From: Physcomitrium patens
Lineage: Eukaryota; Streptophyta; Bryopsida; Funariales; Funariaceae
DNA length: 64,000 nt
Reading direction: 5' to 3'
Assembly: GCF_000002425.4 (NCBI RefSeq)
Contig: NC_037275.1
Span: 12,258,390-12,322,389, forward strand
Every line of letters starts with the position of its first letter. Positions within the stretch are counted from its first letter, which is position 1. A model generated the notes under the pieces. It was not told the origin of the DNA, did not search any database, and was given only the letters and a program-made list of their open reading frames with translations. The translations under genes and the position numbers were made by a program. Below are positions 11,246 through 22,800 of the stretch, one piece after another.

Positions 11246-12705
11246 TCAGGCTGAGACAAACAGAGCGCAGTCAGTGTGCTCACCTTCATCAGTAACACGT
11301 GAACGGAATCCAGATCCACGTCGAGAGCCGTCATTGTCGCGAGAAAATCGCTCGGAAGGGCTCCGAGTCGGACAGGCGTCTTGCATAGGACTAGGACGCT
11401 CATCCATCTGCAAGACCTTGGGTGGAGGGGGAAGGAGTTCAATGCCAGGGGAATGCCCTCTTTGCGTGCCCAGGATTTCAATCTCCTTGGTCGCGTTGTA
11501 CTGCTGGGGAATCTCCATGAGTGCCTGGAGAGCAAATTTGGCGTCTGCTACCATGGGAGGTAAGTTGTGCAGCATGATCTCAGTGTAGTTGACGAACTGG
11601 AAATTGTCGAAATTTCGTTGTGGTAAATCGTCGTCGAATCTTTGCATTGTGTCCCAGGGTCCGTCACCCACGCCTACAAGCACGATTGACAGCGCGTATT
11701 TGCTTGCATTGACGATGGCGTCTACAGTTGCCTGCTCTTGAGGACTCAGCTGCCCTTCTTGAGTATTAACACTTCTTGTGACCTGCCCATCTGTGACATT
11801 ACTCAACGCTTGGCGATGTGAGGACACAATCAAGCAGATTAGCACAAATCAATTTAACAACCACTAGTTTCTATCATGCATCAAGATTATACAGTAAATA
11901 GTGATCGAAATAAAACACCAGAAGGTAATCATCATTCAAAGGCGATCCCTAGATTGCGGGACTCATGGAGGAATGGAGTTGAAGATTTTACTTCAAGAAA
12001 CAGAGGAAGGCATTTGCATGACACGAATATCACGTCCGCAGCTGCCTCGGAATTTCCGTAATTTAAATGATAAAAAATGTCCTTCGCAAGTAACACTCTA
12101 GAATCCCTAAAAGATACAAAAAAAGGCAACGGAGATGACGCAATCACAAACTAACCTGCAATAATGACCAGTACGTGGTACTGCCCCCCAGTTTTTTCAA
12201 CGATGTCAACGGCGGCATTGATGACAGGAGCAAAAGAAGTCGGTCCAGCGAGACGTATGTGCGGCGCAATAGATCTGTACCGGGCCAGAGCCTCCTCAAA
12301 GCCATCGCAGGGTCGATGATCGGCGTAGAAGCTGAATGCTTCCGTGTCATGGGTGGTGGCATCACCAAATCCAAAGCAGGGGATAAGATTATCCTCGTCA
12401 AATGAAGACAACGTTCTACCGACAATACTGAGCGCTCTCTCGTAAGGGTTCAGATCTCCTCCGATGGCGTGCAAGCTCCTTCCGCCAAAAGAATTCTTCC
12501 CTGTCCACTCATTACTCTTCGTAAAATCTATGCCAACTACAAGATTGGACGATTCCAACCCGGCATCACGCAGAGCTTGTTGCACTTCCTCCACAGACTC
12601 ATAATCATCCTTAATCTTTCTGTAGTGCGTGGATTGTCTGATGCCACCATGACCAGACTGGTTGGCGTCCCCCTTCGGCCTCAGAGTAGTCTCGCTACTG
12701 CCCAT
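11246..12705 (-). CDS. RGLG-type copine/VWA-domain protein without visible RING
   Basis: Exon 1 is 12705-12156 and exon 2 is 11790-11246 (both minus strand), joined by a GT-AG intron to 364 residues ending in TGA. The protein matches plant RGLG E3 ligases (RING domain ligases of ubiquitin signalling, membrane-anchored). A MIDAS-like DFTKSNEWTG opens the copine/VWA domain, followed by NSFGGRSLHAIG, PCFGFGDATTHD, SIVLVGVGDGPWD and a proline stretch PPPPKVLQ. The start is set at 12705 because the protein then begins MGSSET, an N-myristoylation signal typical of RGLGs; an upstream in-frame ATG at 12732 would hide it. RGLGs normally end in a C3HC4 RING near residue 400-480. Here the frame stops after DCALFVSA with no RING. 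A strong donor (GAAG/GTGAGC at 11284) suggests that another 3' exon may exist, but no RING exon was found downstream. VWA-only activity, or loss of the 3' end, are the options. Confidence 0.85.
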
Positions 12706-13821
12706 GGCAACGGATTTCAACAACTGCCACATTCACAATTCCTCACGACCGTATGCGACACAGAACGACGACCACGCTGTACACACGCCCTTTCTCTACA
12801 ATCCAATCAGCTCTACATTCATAGATCTTGTACCACCACCTCGAAATGAAATCGCTCAGCTCATGAACACTTCCTCTACTTAAGAAGAAGAATCAATTCA
12901 CCAGACAAAAGGCGGTAAGCTACGAAGCTATAAAAAAAATAGCGAAGGATTCTTCGCGGATTGGAAGAAGGGGCACCGCAGTGGATAGCAGAGCCACATT
13001 GGGTAACAAGCGAAAAACACGAGGGAACGGGCATAGGCTCTCCCGGAGAGATGGACCGGTAAGCGCGGTCTTTTACCGTGGATTCCACCCCTAAGCCCAT
13101 GGAGGCGTTGTTTCAGGTCGGAGGGGTTGGTCGGAGAGTGAGTCCACGTGTCATATTTTTCATGATTTCCAGGGAGGCCGCCCAAAAAGTTCGTGTGCTC
13201 CAAAAAGCGCATTACCAACGGAAAAGTTTTCCATCCATTCTCGTTCTAAAATTTTGTGCTAGTGTTGATGTTGGTTTGGCTTTGCTTTTTTGATGTGTAT
13301 TTTTATTTGCAAACTCTTGCTGTTGATATTCAGTTTTTTGTACGTTCTAGATTATGTAATTTTTGGGTGGAAAAATGGATGTGAACGTGTTTTACGACTG
13401 TAGTGCTTTGATCAGTTTTGTATAAAAATTAACTAAAACTATTTTTAGTTTTTAATAGATACTAGCATTTAAAAAACTTCAATAAATGGCATAGATTATA
13501 TATACATACATACATACATATATATATATATATACATATAGTTTTAATTTTTTTTTGAAGTCTTAATATTTAATATCATGGTATCAAAGAACCTCATAAA
13601 ATTGTGAATTCATACAACTTAATATATCTTGTTTTATAATTATTCTTTGATCTTTTTTTATTCTTTTGTGGTTTAAAATTAAATTAACTAAAAAATAGAG
13701 ATATACTAAAATTATGAATTTTGATATTAGAAATAAATAATATAATTATTTTAAATATTTAATATTAAATTTAAAATAAATACTTATAAAAAAATAATAT
13801 TTTTATTATATAAAGTATTTT
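12706..13821. other. Promoter side of the RGLG-like gene and AT-rich spacer
   Basis: 12706-13300 is mixed-composition DNA upstream of the minus-strand RGLG-like gene and probably contains its promoter and 5' UTR; no TATA box stands out. 13300-13821 becomes AT-rich with a (TA)n/(CATA)n microsatellite at about 13500-13540. No gene is supported. Confidence 0.4.
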
Positions 13822-14270
13822 CAAGGATTAGAACAAGAAAAATAAAAATAAATTAATTAAATATGTTTCAAAAAAATATTATAAACAGGGAATAGGAAAG
13901 TATGTATATTTAAGTAAAAAATTGATATGACTATTGCCAAAAACAAAAAGAACCTTGAAATTAAAATAAAAGCTATAAATGAGTTTACAAAAATAAAAAA
14001 GATTTCATTTTTACTTCTATATATACTATCTAACTAGAAGCTATGTGGCAACATTCTATAGGACTTCAAACACATGTTTAACTTATATGGCAAGTCTCAT
14101 ATGTATACTCTACATGACCAATTTGTACCACAAGTGGCCAACATGTGTGATATGTGGCCAATTTGTTAGCCAAAATTTCAACCTAATAATCATATATAAA
14201 CATGTATAAAGTCAAAATTGTATTTGTTAAGCTTTTAAGAAGCTGCTCCATATTTAAATCCATATGATAT
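13822..14270 (-). repeat. Old chromovirus 3' LTR remnant
   Basis: Read on the minus strand, this region follows the order of the 530-bp LTR of the young element: the agcttctta...gcttaa segment, the ttaggtt...aattggccac segment, a tagttagatagtatatatag TATA segment, then ggcaatag and a terminal ttcttgtt. Identity is low but collinear. The outer end near 13822 matches the LTR 3' terminus; the other end is eroded, and LTR-like sequence may reach about 14.54 kb. Confidence 0.7.
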
Positions 14271-14649
14271 TTAAATCCATATCTATATGATTCTTCTTTC
14301 CTAAATAAATAATAATATTGATTATATTTGTGATATTATTCTCTCTATTAAAAACAAATTCTATAAGCAATATTCACGTGTTGAATAAATCCAAGATGCA
14401 ACAAATTGATTGACTATTCATCTTTGTTTTGATGGATTTTTTCAATAAAAAATATCAACTTTATTTTGCTTCATTTGTAAGATTCTTTAATAACTTCTAT
14501 ATGCATTTACTAATATCATATCTACAAATGTATTATGACATGGCTATTCAGTGAAAAAATATTATAAAATAGATCAATTAAAAATATTATAGCAAATTAA
14601 CTTAGAAGTATAGATAGTATTTAAGAAGGTAGTTAATATTTTTTGTTTA

Positions 14650-15840
14650 TAAAATTGACTTCTACTTACTTTACAAGGCCATAAATAAGACAAATTAAAG
14701 TAGATAAGAAAAATAAATAATATAAACATCTCTAGGAAAGAGTTGAGAATAATTTGGAGCATAAATTACTTTAAAAAATCAAAATTTGATATTAAAAGAG
14801 GACATGTTGTGCACTAGAGTGAAAATCAAATCCCAAAGTACAAAATTATACACCTATGGCATTTCAAATGTTTATTGGTTGATTAAAAATAAGATTTGGA
14901 AGCAAAATAAAGAGAGGTTTTTTGAGTATTAGATTTGAGTGATTTAAATTTGTAATGACTTTATTAAGGCTTTGAAAAGTGAGGGTTGTTTTGAGGTGAT
15001 TTTGGATTTTGAAAAATATAAAGAATTTATACTTAAGAGAATTATATAAGATTGATAGATATTTTATAAGTGAAATTTTGTGATTAAATATAAAATATTG
15101 TATTAAATGTATATTGTAAGTTTAAGCTTAATCAAGTGCTACATTTTAAGGTTACAAAATTTTAAAAAAGTTGGGATCTTAGAAATTGAAGTTTAAAGGA
15201 TGAGTGAGGATTTTTAAGTCTTATATCAATTTTTTAGTTGGATTGATTTATTTTTTTAAAATAATATTAGACTTAATTTTTAAAAATAATAAAAAATTTA
15301 AGAGCCATAAGATAGGATTTTTAAGAGATATTGATGCTAGAAAATTGGTAGTAAGATTAGAAAAGGATACCGACCAACATCCAAGTGGATTATGGAATTT
15401 ATCTTCTATTTAGTAAATTTGATCTTCTTCAAATTTTTCGTATATGATTTCAATTAAGTAATTGAAAAGTCCACAAATTTTGAATCAAAATATATAATAA
15501 TATTATTAAGTTGTTGAAGTTAAGGATTTATTTAAGATTTAAGATTTGATTAGGATTTGATTGAGGATTTAAGATATTATTAGATTTTTTAAAGGATTTC
15601 GTTAAAATTCATATAAGATTTTATTATGATTTGTTTAGGATTTCATTAGAATTTTATTAGAATTTTATTATCATTACATTAGGATTTGATTAGAATTTAC
15701 TTAAGATTTTTATTTTTGATATTTTATGAAGATTTTTCTATGGTTTTTTATGGTCTTTTTAGAAATTTTAAAGGATTTTATTATGTTTCTTTTATAAGTT
15801 TTTTAAGACTTCTTTTGGATTTTATTATGATTTTTAAGCA
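14650..15840 (+). repeat. Inverted repeat, left copy (about 1.15 kb)
   Basis: The reverse complement of 36180-37320 aligns along this stretch, for example around aatttatacttaagagaatt, tgatcttcttcaaa and the ggatttgatta-rich end. It is AT-rich with a run of short aggattt-type repeats at 15.5-15.8 kb. It sits between the old chromovirus chromodomain and its LTR remnant. No coding sequence is recognised; it may be a fragment of another mobile element. Confidence 0.7.
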
Positions 15841-16062
15841 TTAGTTGGATTTATTTAAATTTCTATTAAAGTTGCTAGGACCTTGTTATTATAATTTCTA
15901 ATTTACCTTCCATAACTAAGTGCAAGGTGCATTTTCAAGTAAGACTTCACATAATATAACTCCATACTAATGTACAAGATATTCTTACTTATTTTGATAC
16001 TTCTTTAAGTCTAAAACTTCTTCTACCTCAAATTCTTGATTATTATCTACTTTTATAGAAAA

Positions 16063-16100
<38 letters not shown>

Positions 16101-17895
16101 TTGTATATCCATTATTTTATATGACTCAAGAAGATATACACGAAAAAAAAGATAGATCTTTATACAATTTGGTAAGTATGATTGATATGCAACTAGATTG
16201 ATTTATTTACAAATAAAAAATGGTCACAATCTACAATAATCCAAAATGTCGCAAGGACAAATAATCTTGATATTACTACAAAATATTCATACTATATCTC
16301 CAAAGTAGAATTGAGGTTGTTCCTTATAATTACTATTTATATTGGTCTTTAATTATTCTTGAGCTTTTTATAATTTTTTCTTTATTATTGCATGTGACTT
16401 TGATAAATTATTTGACAAATCTTTTACTGCAAGATTATTAAGTTTTGAAAGTAAAAATATCAAATTATAGATAATAATCATAATTAATATAAAATATGTT
16501 TATTAAATAGAAAAATATATTATATTAATATAGAATTTTTTTATTGATGATAAAAGAATTTTCCAATCATTTTAATAGTAATTGATGATACATCTCAAAT
16601 ATTGCTTAAAAACTTAATTTATTTGTTTTTTTTTGTCCATAAATTTGAAAATAAAAAATTAAAGATGATTTATATCTATTTTAAATATCTTAAAAAAACT
16701 TCAAGTCCTTAATACAAATTAGATTTGTATATTTGATAAAATATCCTTGAAAAATCCATAATAGCAATAAATATTTTAAAGAAAAAATTTAGTTTTATTT
16801 TTATTTATTTTTTTACTTATGATAAATTTTGTACAAAATATAAAATGATCCATCTTGATGAAGCAATCTACTATCACAAATATAAATTCATATAAACTTA
16901 AGATTGAAAGATTTCTGATATAATCTATAGAAATAAAAGACCATGGTTGTTTAGATATGGATAATGGCTAAAAATGTCCATAATGTCAATAACAAGGAAT
17001 TTTTGTTCTTAAACTTACATCACATGAGTATATAAATTTTTAAATTATCTTTTACATTTAGGGCCACAAAAAATATTTAAATATTAATTTCAAAGTCTTA
17101 TTGTATCCAAAAATTTTTGTTGTTGGAAAATTGTGAAAAACTTGATTCAATTAATAATTGACAATACTTTATTTTTTGGAATATATAAGTATCTTTCAAA
17201 ATTAAGAAGATTATTTTTAAATTTAAACTTAGAAATAAAATAAAATTTAAAATTATCATTTTTTATATTATAAATAAGAAAATTTAAATATATAATTTAT
17301 TCAATTTTATTAAAAAATTAAATTAATAGTCAATGTTTATTTCATTGTTTAAATATTAATTTATTTTGGATTCAAATGAATTATTTGTTGTTGATTAAAA
17401 ATTTTATTTGATTTTTTTTTGTAAGTCAAAAATATCTAAAAAGATATTTGATAAATCTCATTATTTTCTTGGATGATATGTAATATTAAATACAAATCTT
17501 GCCAAAGACATGATCTAACTAACTTTGCAATAATATAAAATAAATGCTGACATAAAATACTTGAAGTTCTTATGATCTATATAAACCATCACTCGGTTAG
17601 AAGTATCTTTTAGATAATAGTTTTATTCTTGAAATGAATTTATAATTGTAAAAAGTTTTTTTATTGTAGATTTCATAGTTGACCTTAGCTCTTCAAATTT
17701 TCTAAAATGAAGAGCTACACAATGGATTTTGTCATTTTCTCTCATTTATGACAATACTACACTTAAACTAAAGTTTGATGCATCTATTTTCATAAAAGAA
17801 ATTCTTCAAAAAAATCAAGAAAATACAAAATTAATGCACAAGTAAAAGCTATCTTCAAAGCTTTAATTATTGCTTCAATTTCTTTATTCCACTTA

Positions 17896-17932
<37 letters not shown>

Positions 17933-18089
17933 GATCAAATATATAAGTTGATTTGTAACTTAATAATTTTTTTAAATAAATATTTAATAATAATTATCAA
18001 ATTTTAAAAAATACTATACATCTTTTATTATTTTTAAAATCTTCAAATCTACAATAGTTTAAAATTTTTTAGGATCTATCACAAGGCCA

Positions 18090-18619
18090 TGTCACGGACA
18101 TACATATAATTACCTATATGAATAGATAAAAGTATGTAAAAGTAGGTTAATTGTGTAATATCTTCTAGAGAAGCTTCTTAGAAGCTTCATAGACGCTGCT
18201 TTGACTTTATAGGAGTCTATAGTTGACTTTTAGGTTAGAAACTTGGTCAACAAGTTAGCCATGTGCCACGCATGTTGGAAGCTTAAAGAACAAGCTAACT
18301 ACGTGGTCCATCCATAGAAAACTTGCCTTGCAAGCAAAGGCATGTGGCCTAGAAAGTCAACATATATTGGAGGTCTTATAGAACATCGCCACGTGGCTTC
18401 TAGTTAGATAGTATATATAGAGGCAAGAGTGAAGTCCTCTTCACTCTTGTCAACTCCTTTCTTGCTTCTAGTCTAGTTTCAAGGGTCTCTAGTTTTCTTG
18501 TATTTTGGCAATAGCCATTCCAGTTTCTTTCTTAATATACATATTTCTATTTTGTCCTATTTCTTTTTGAGAAAAGTCTCACTTACTCTTTAGCTTTCAT
18601 CGAGTTCTTGTCCCTGACA
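18090..18619 (+). repeat. 5' LTR of the young chromovirus
   Basis: 530 bp, TG...CA ends, nearly identical to 23573-24102. It contains the element's promoter (TATA-like run near 18412) and several short inverted motifs such as agaagcttcttagaagcttc. Confidence 0.97.
18412..18420 (+). promoter_or_regulatory. LTR TATA-like box
   Basis: tatatatag sits about 320 bp into the LTR and is the best TATA candidate for the element's transcript. The same box is kept in the 3' LTR, in the second chromovirus copy (near 60220) and in the old LTR remnant, which supports function. Confidence 0.6.
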
Positions 18620-18639
18620 GATTGACAAGAGTACACTTA

Positions 18640-18651
18640 CAATATCAGAGC
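18640..18651 (+). other. Candidate primer-binding site
   Basis: caatatcagagc matches 9 of 12 bases of the initiator-Met tRNA primer site (TGGTATCAGAGC). It lies about 20 bp after the LTR end rather than directly behind it. The same sequence and spacing occur in the second chromovirus copy at about 60446-60457. Confidence 0.4.
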
Positions 18652-18831
18652 TTTGTCTTTTCTTGATTAAGAGTGGATTACCCTTTTTTCTTGATAAGAC
18701 ATAAGCGCATTAGAAGTTGCGGATTACCCTCTTTTAAACTGATATTGTTCTTAGTATTTTCTTTGTTATCAATTCCTCTCTTCTATTTGTTTTGAGCGTT
18801 GTTAGACATCTTCTCTTTTCTAAGTGCTACT

Positions 18832-19839
18832 ATGGCAGAGCTTGTTGAAATGAAGAGTGCAATGGCACAGATGCAAGAACAATTGAGGGAGTTAATGCTT
18901 GCGATGCATCAACTCAATTTACCACCACAAGGAGCAACAAGAATGGTAGGAAGTGAAGATATAGAGATGATTGGGGCTGCTTCAACATCTGCACCAAACC
19001 ATGTCCCTTCTCCCAGAATGGAACACCCTTCGAGTGTTAGAGAACCGAGAGTTGCCTTACCCGAGAAGTTTGATGGTACCAGATCCAAGTTTCGAGGATT
19101 CATCAATCAGGTCCAACTAGTGATTGAACTTCAACCCCAAAGCTATCCAACTCCAGGGTCACAAGTAAGATTCATTGGTACACTTCTTTCAGGTTCAGCA
19201 TTGTCATGGTTTTCATCTTTTTTTGAACGACGAGATCCAATATTGGATAATCTGGAGGCTTTTTTGGCGGAGTTTCGATCCATGTTTGGAGAACATGATG
19301 CAATTCGTGTTGCAACCAACAAGATCCGTATTTTGCGACAAGGCAATCGATCAGTAACATTATATGCTTCGCAATTTCGACAACTTGCAACTGATATCAA
19401 GTGGGATGATGCCGCACTTGTGAGTCAATTTCTCTACGGATTACAATATGAGGTAAAGAAATTGATGCTTAATTTACCTGATCCTCAAACATTGAGTCAA
19501 GCAATTGACTTTGTTGTGAAGTGCGACAATCGACTTTTTGAATTTCGATCCGAGAGTCGCACAAGTGGGCCTCAACGTTACTACAATTCAATGGCGACAC
19601 CGACGTCTCCTCAACACATACCTTCGAAAGTAGAGGATATGCAAATTGATGCGGTACGTTTCAAACCTCTTACTGAGCAAGAAAAGTCTCGTCGTCGACA
19701 AGAAGGATTGTGCTTATATTGTGGAGAACCTAAGCACACTGCTCAACATTGTCCAAAGAAGCGACGTAACTACAAAATGAGGAGTACGGCTGTCAAAGAA
19801 GACAGTATGTCGGAAAACGAGTACGTCCAGCTACAATAG
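18832..19839 (+). CDS. Chromovirus gag
   Basis: gag of the young element, about 335 residues from the ATG at 18832 (MAELVEMKS) to a TAG. An N-terminal coiled-coil-like stretch precedes the capsid-type retrotransposon gag region (KFDGTRSKFRGFINQ, LSGSALSWFSSFF, FLAEFRSMFGEHD). A single CCHC zinc knuckle, CLYCGEPKHTAQHC, lies near residue 300 and would bind the RNA genome. The frame may be open slightly upstream of this ATG, but the second chromovirus copy shares the MAEL start, which supports it. The protein forms the virus-like particle; the frame is uninterrupted. Confidence 0.93.
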   Translation: MAELVEMKSAMAQMQEQLRELMLAMHQLNLPPQGATRMVGSEDIEMIGAASTSAPNHVPSPRMEHPSSVREPRVALPEKFDGTRSKFRGFINQVQLVIELQPQSYPTPGSQVRFIGTLLSGSALSWFSSFFERRDPILDNLEAFLAEFRSMFGEHDAIRVATNKIRILRQGNRSVTLYASQFRQLATDIKWDDAALVSQFLYGLQYEVKKLMLNLPDPQTLSQAIDFVVKCDNRLFEFRSESRTSGPQRYYNSMATPTSPQHIPSKVEDMQIDAVRFKPLTEQEKSRRRQEGLCLYCGEPKHTAQHCPKKRRNYKMRSTAVKEDSMSENEYVQLQ

Positions 19840-19844
19840 GGACC

Positions 19845-22800
19845 GTGCGGCTGGAATCTTGTACAACTTCTAATAAAGGTCCTATCCTCTCCTCAAAACC
19901 ATCTCCTTGTTTTATAATAGATGTGCGTTTAGGACCTAATAATTACAAAGCCTCTGCCTTGGTAGATTCAGGAGCCTCATCTTGTTTTTTAGATGAAGAA
20001 TTTGCTAGATGTCATAGAATATCATTAATACAAAAAACTAAACCTGTACACGTAGAAGTCATAGATGGTCGTCCGTTGTCTTCTGGAGATGTAACTCACG
20101 AAACACTTCCTGTAGATGTAGTAATAAATGGTCATAGTAGTTGCGTAATTTTTAATATAATTAGATCTCCCTCTAATCCAGTAATTTTAGGCTTATCATG
20201 GTTAGAAAAGTATAATCCTCGAATAGATTGGATTTCTCGTAAACTTGATTTTCCTCAGAGCATTAGTAACAGTTCTATTAACCAAGTAAAAAACCATGAG
20301 TCTAGTATAGTAAAACTCACACCTATAGGTGCAAAAGCATTTATACATGCAGCAAAAGAAGGATCAACTTTTGCTATTTATGCTGCACCTATTTCTGAAA
20401 GCGTAAAGACTTCAAGTGGCATTCCAAGTCAATATCAAGATTATCAAGACGTTTTTGAGAAAAAGAATGCAGATATTCTTCCTGAGCATCGCCCATACGA
20501 TTGTTCAATCGATCTCAAGGAAGGAACTCAGCCACCATTTGGACCAATTTACAGTTTATCACAAGATGAGTTGGCTGAACTCAAGACATATATTGACGAG
20601 AATTTAGCGAAGAATTTCATACGCCATTCAAAATCTCCAGCAGGAGCTCCAATTTTATTCGTAAAGAAAAAAGATGGATCTTTACGAATGTGTATTGACT
20701 ATCGAGGACTCAACAAGATCACCATCAAGAACAGGTATCCATTACCTTTGATATCAGGACTCCTTGACCAGTTAAATCAAGCTAAGATCTATACAAAAAT
20801 AGATCTAAGAGGAGCATATAATCTAGTACGGATCAAAGAAGGAGATGAATGGAAGACTGCGTTTCGAACCAGGTACGAGCATTTTGAATATAATGTCATG
20901 CCTTTTGGACTCACGAATGCACCAGCTGCTTTTCAACATCTCATGAATGATGTATTTCGTGAATTCTTAAACAATTTTGTCATCTGCTACCTAGACGATA
21001 TCCTGATTTATTCTAAGAATGTTGAAGAACATGAAATACATGTTCGTCAAGTATTACAAAAACTCAGAGATGCAGGATTGTACGCCAAGATGGAAAAGTG
21101 TGTATTTCACACTACTCAAGTTGACTTTTTAGAATACATCATTTCAAATGATGGTCTTATGATGGATTCTAAGAAAGTCCAAACAATCATGGATTGGAAG
21201 ATTCCAAAGATTGTGAGAGATGTCCAATGTTTCTTGGGATTTGCCAATTACTATCGGATCTTCATCAAAGACTTTTCACGAGTTGCAGCTCCACTAACAC
21301 GCTTGACTAGTAAAGATAAATTCCAATGGAATCAAGAAGCGGAAGCAGCATTTGAAGCCTTGAAGACATCGTTTGTCTCTGCACCAGTCTTATATCGTGT
21401 TGATTTTTCCAAGGCATTTTTTATGGAAACAGACGCATCGGATTTTGCCTTGGGTGCAGTTTTATCACAAATGGGAACAGATGACAAACTTCATCCGATA
21501 GCTTTTCATTCAAGAAAATTCTCAGCAGCCGAGATCAATTATGAGATCCACGATAAAGAACTTCTTGCAATCGTGGATTCCTTTCAAGAATGGCGTCATT
21601 ATCTAGAAGGTGCTTCTAGTCCAGTCACTGTGTATACAGATCACAAGAACCTCGAGTATTTCATGTCAGCATGCGTGTTGAATCGTCGTCAAGCTCGTTG
21701 GAGTATGTCTTTGTCAAGATTCGACTTCATTATCACTTATCGGCTAGGAAAACAACAAGGTTTGTCCGATGCCCTGTCTAGACGTTCTTATTTTGCACCA
21801 AAAGAAGGAGATGCAGCTTTTGAGCAACAAAGAACGGTCCTCTTGAAACCGGAGCAATTTCATCTCCGAGCAGTGAAATCAACACTGACTGTTGATTCAA
21901 CTTTTCTCAAGCAAATCCAGTCCAGTATGTCCTTAGACCCTCTTGTTCATGATATCGAGAATAATTCTTCCAAGTCTCATGATTCTTCTAAGTTCGAGTT
22001 CAAGAATAATCTATTATATTTTGAAGGACGCCTATATGTTCCAGAAGGAAAAGCACGTTTGCGTGTTCTTCAAGCACGTCATGACTTTCCAGCAGCAGGT
22101 CACTTTGGATATAATAAGACTCTGGAACTCATATCAAGAGATTTTTGGTGGCCACAAATGTGGAAGTCAGTCAAAGACTTTGTACAATCATGTGATATTT
22201 GTTCAAGATCAAAAATTCCTCGACATCGACCTTACGGACTTCTTCAGCCATTACCTATATCAGAACAACCATGGTCTTCTGTTTCTATGGATTTCATCAT
22301 AGATCTTCCAAGCTCAAGATCTTATGATTCTATATTTGTGATAGTAGATCGTTTCACCAAGATGGCACATTTTATGCCATGTACAAAATCTATCACAGGT
22401 GAAGAAACAGCTAAGCTTTTCATTGATAATATCTATCGCTATCATGGATTACCTAAAGATATCATATCGGATAGGGGAACTCAATTTGTGTCGAGATTCT
22501 GGAGGACTCTTTTCAAGATTTTAAAAGTGGACATAAAGCTATCTTCAGCTTTCCATCCTCAAACTGATGGACAAACAGAGCGCGTAAACCAAGTCTTGGA
22601 ACAATATTTAAGGTGTACCATCAACTACCAACAAGATGATTGGACAAACCTTCTGCCATTGGCAGAGTTTGCTTATAATAATACGGTACATTTCTCCACG
22701 CAACAAACACCTTTCTTTGCCAATTATGGCTATCATCCACGACTTGATACTTTTGATTTTTCAAAAGTTGATAATCCTGCAGCAGAAGATATGGCAAATC

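Noticed and set aside
16068-16097. AT microsatellite inside the old chromovirus taken as an element border
   Set aside because: Integrase and chromodomain similarity continues on both sides, so it is an expansion within the fossil.
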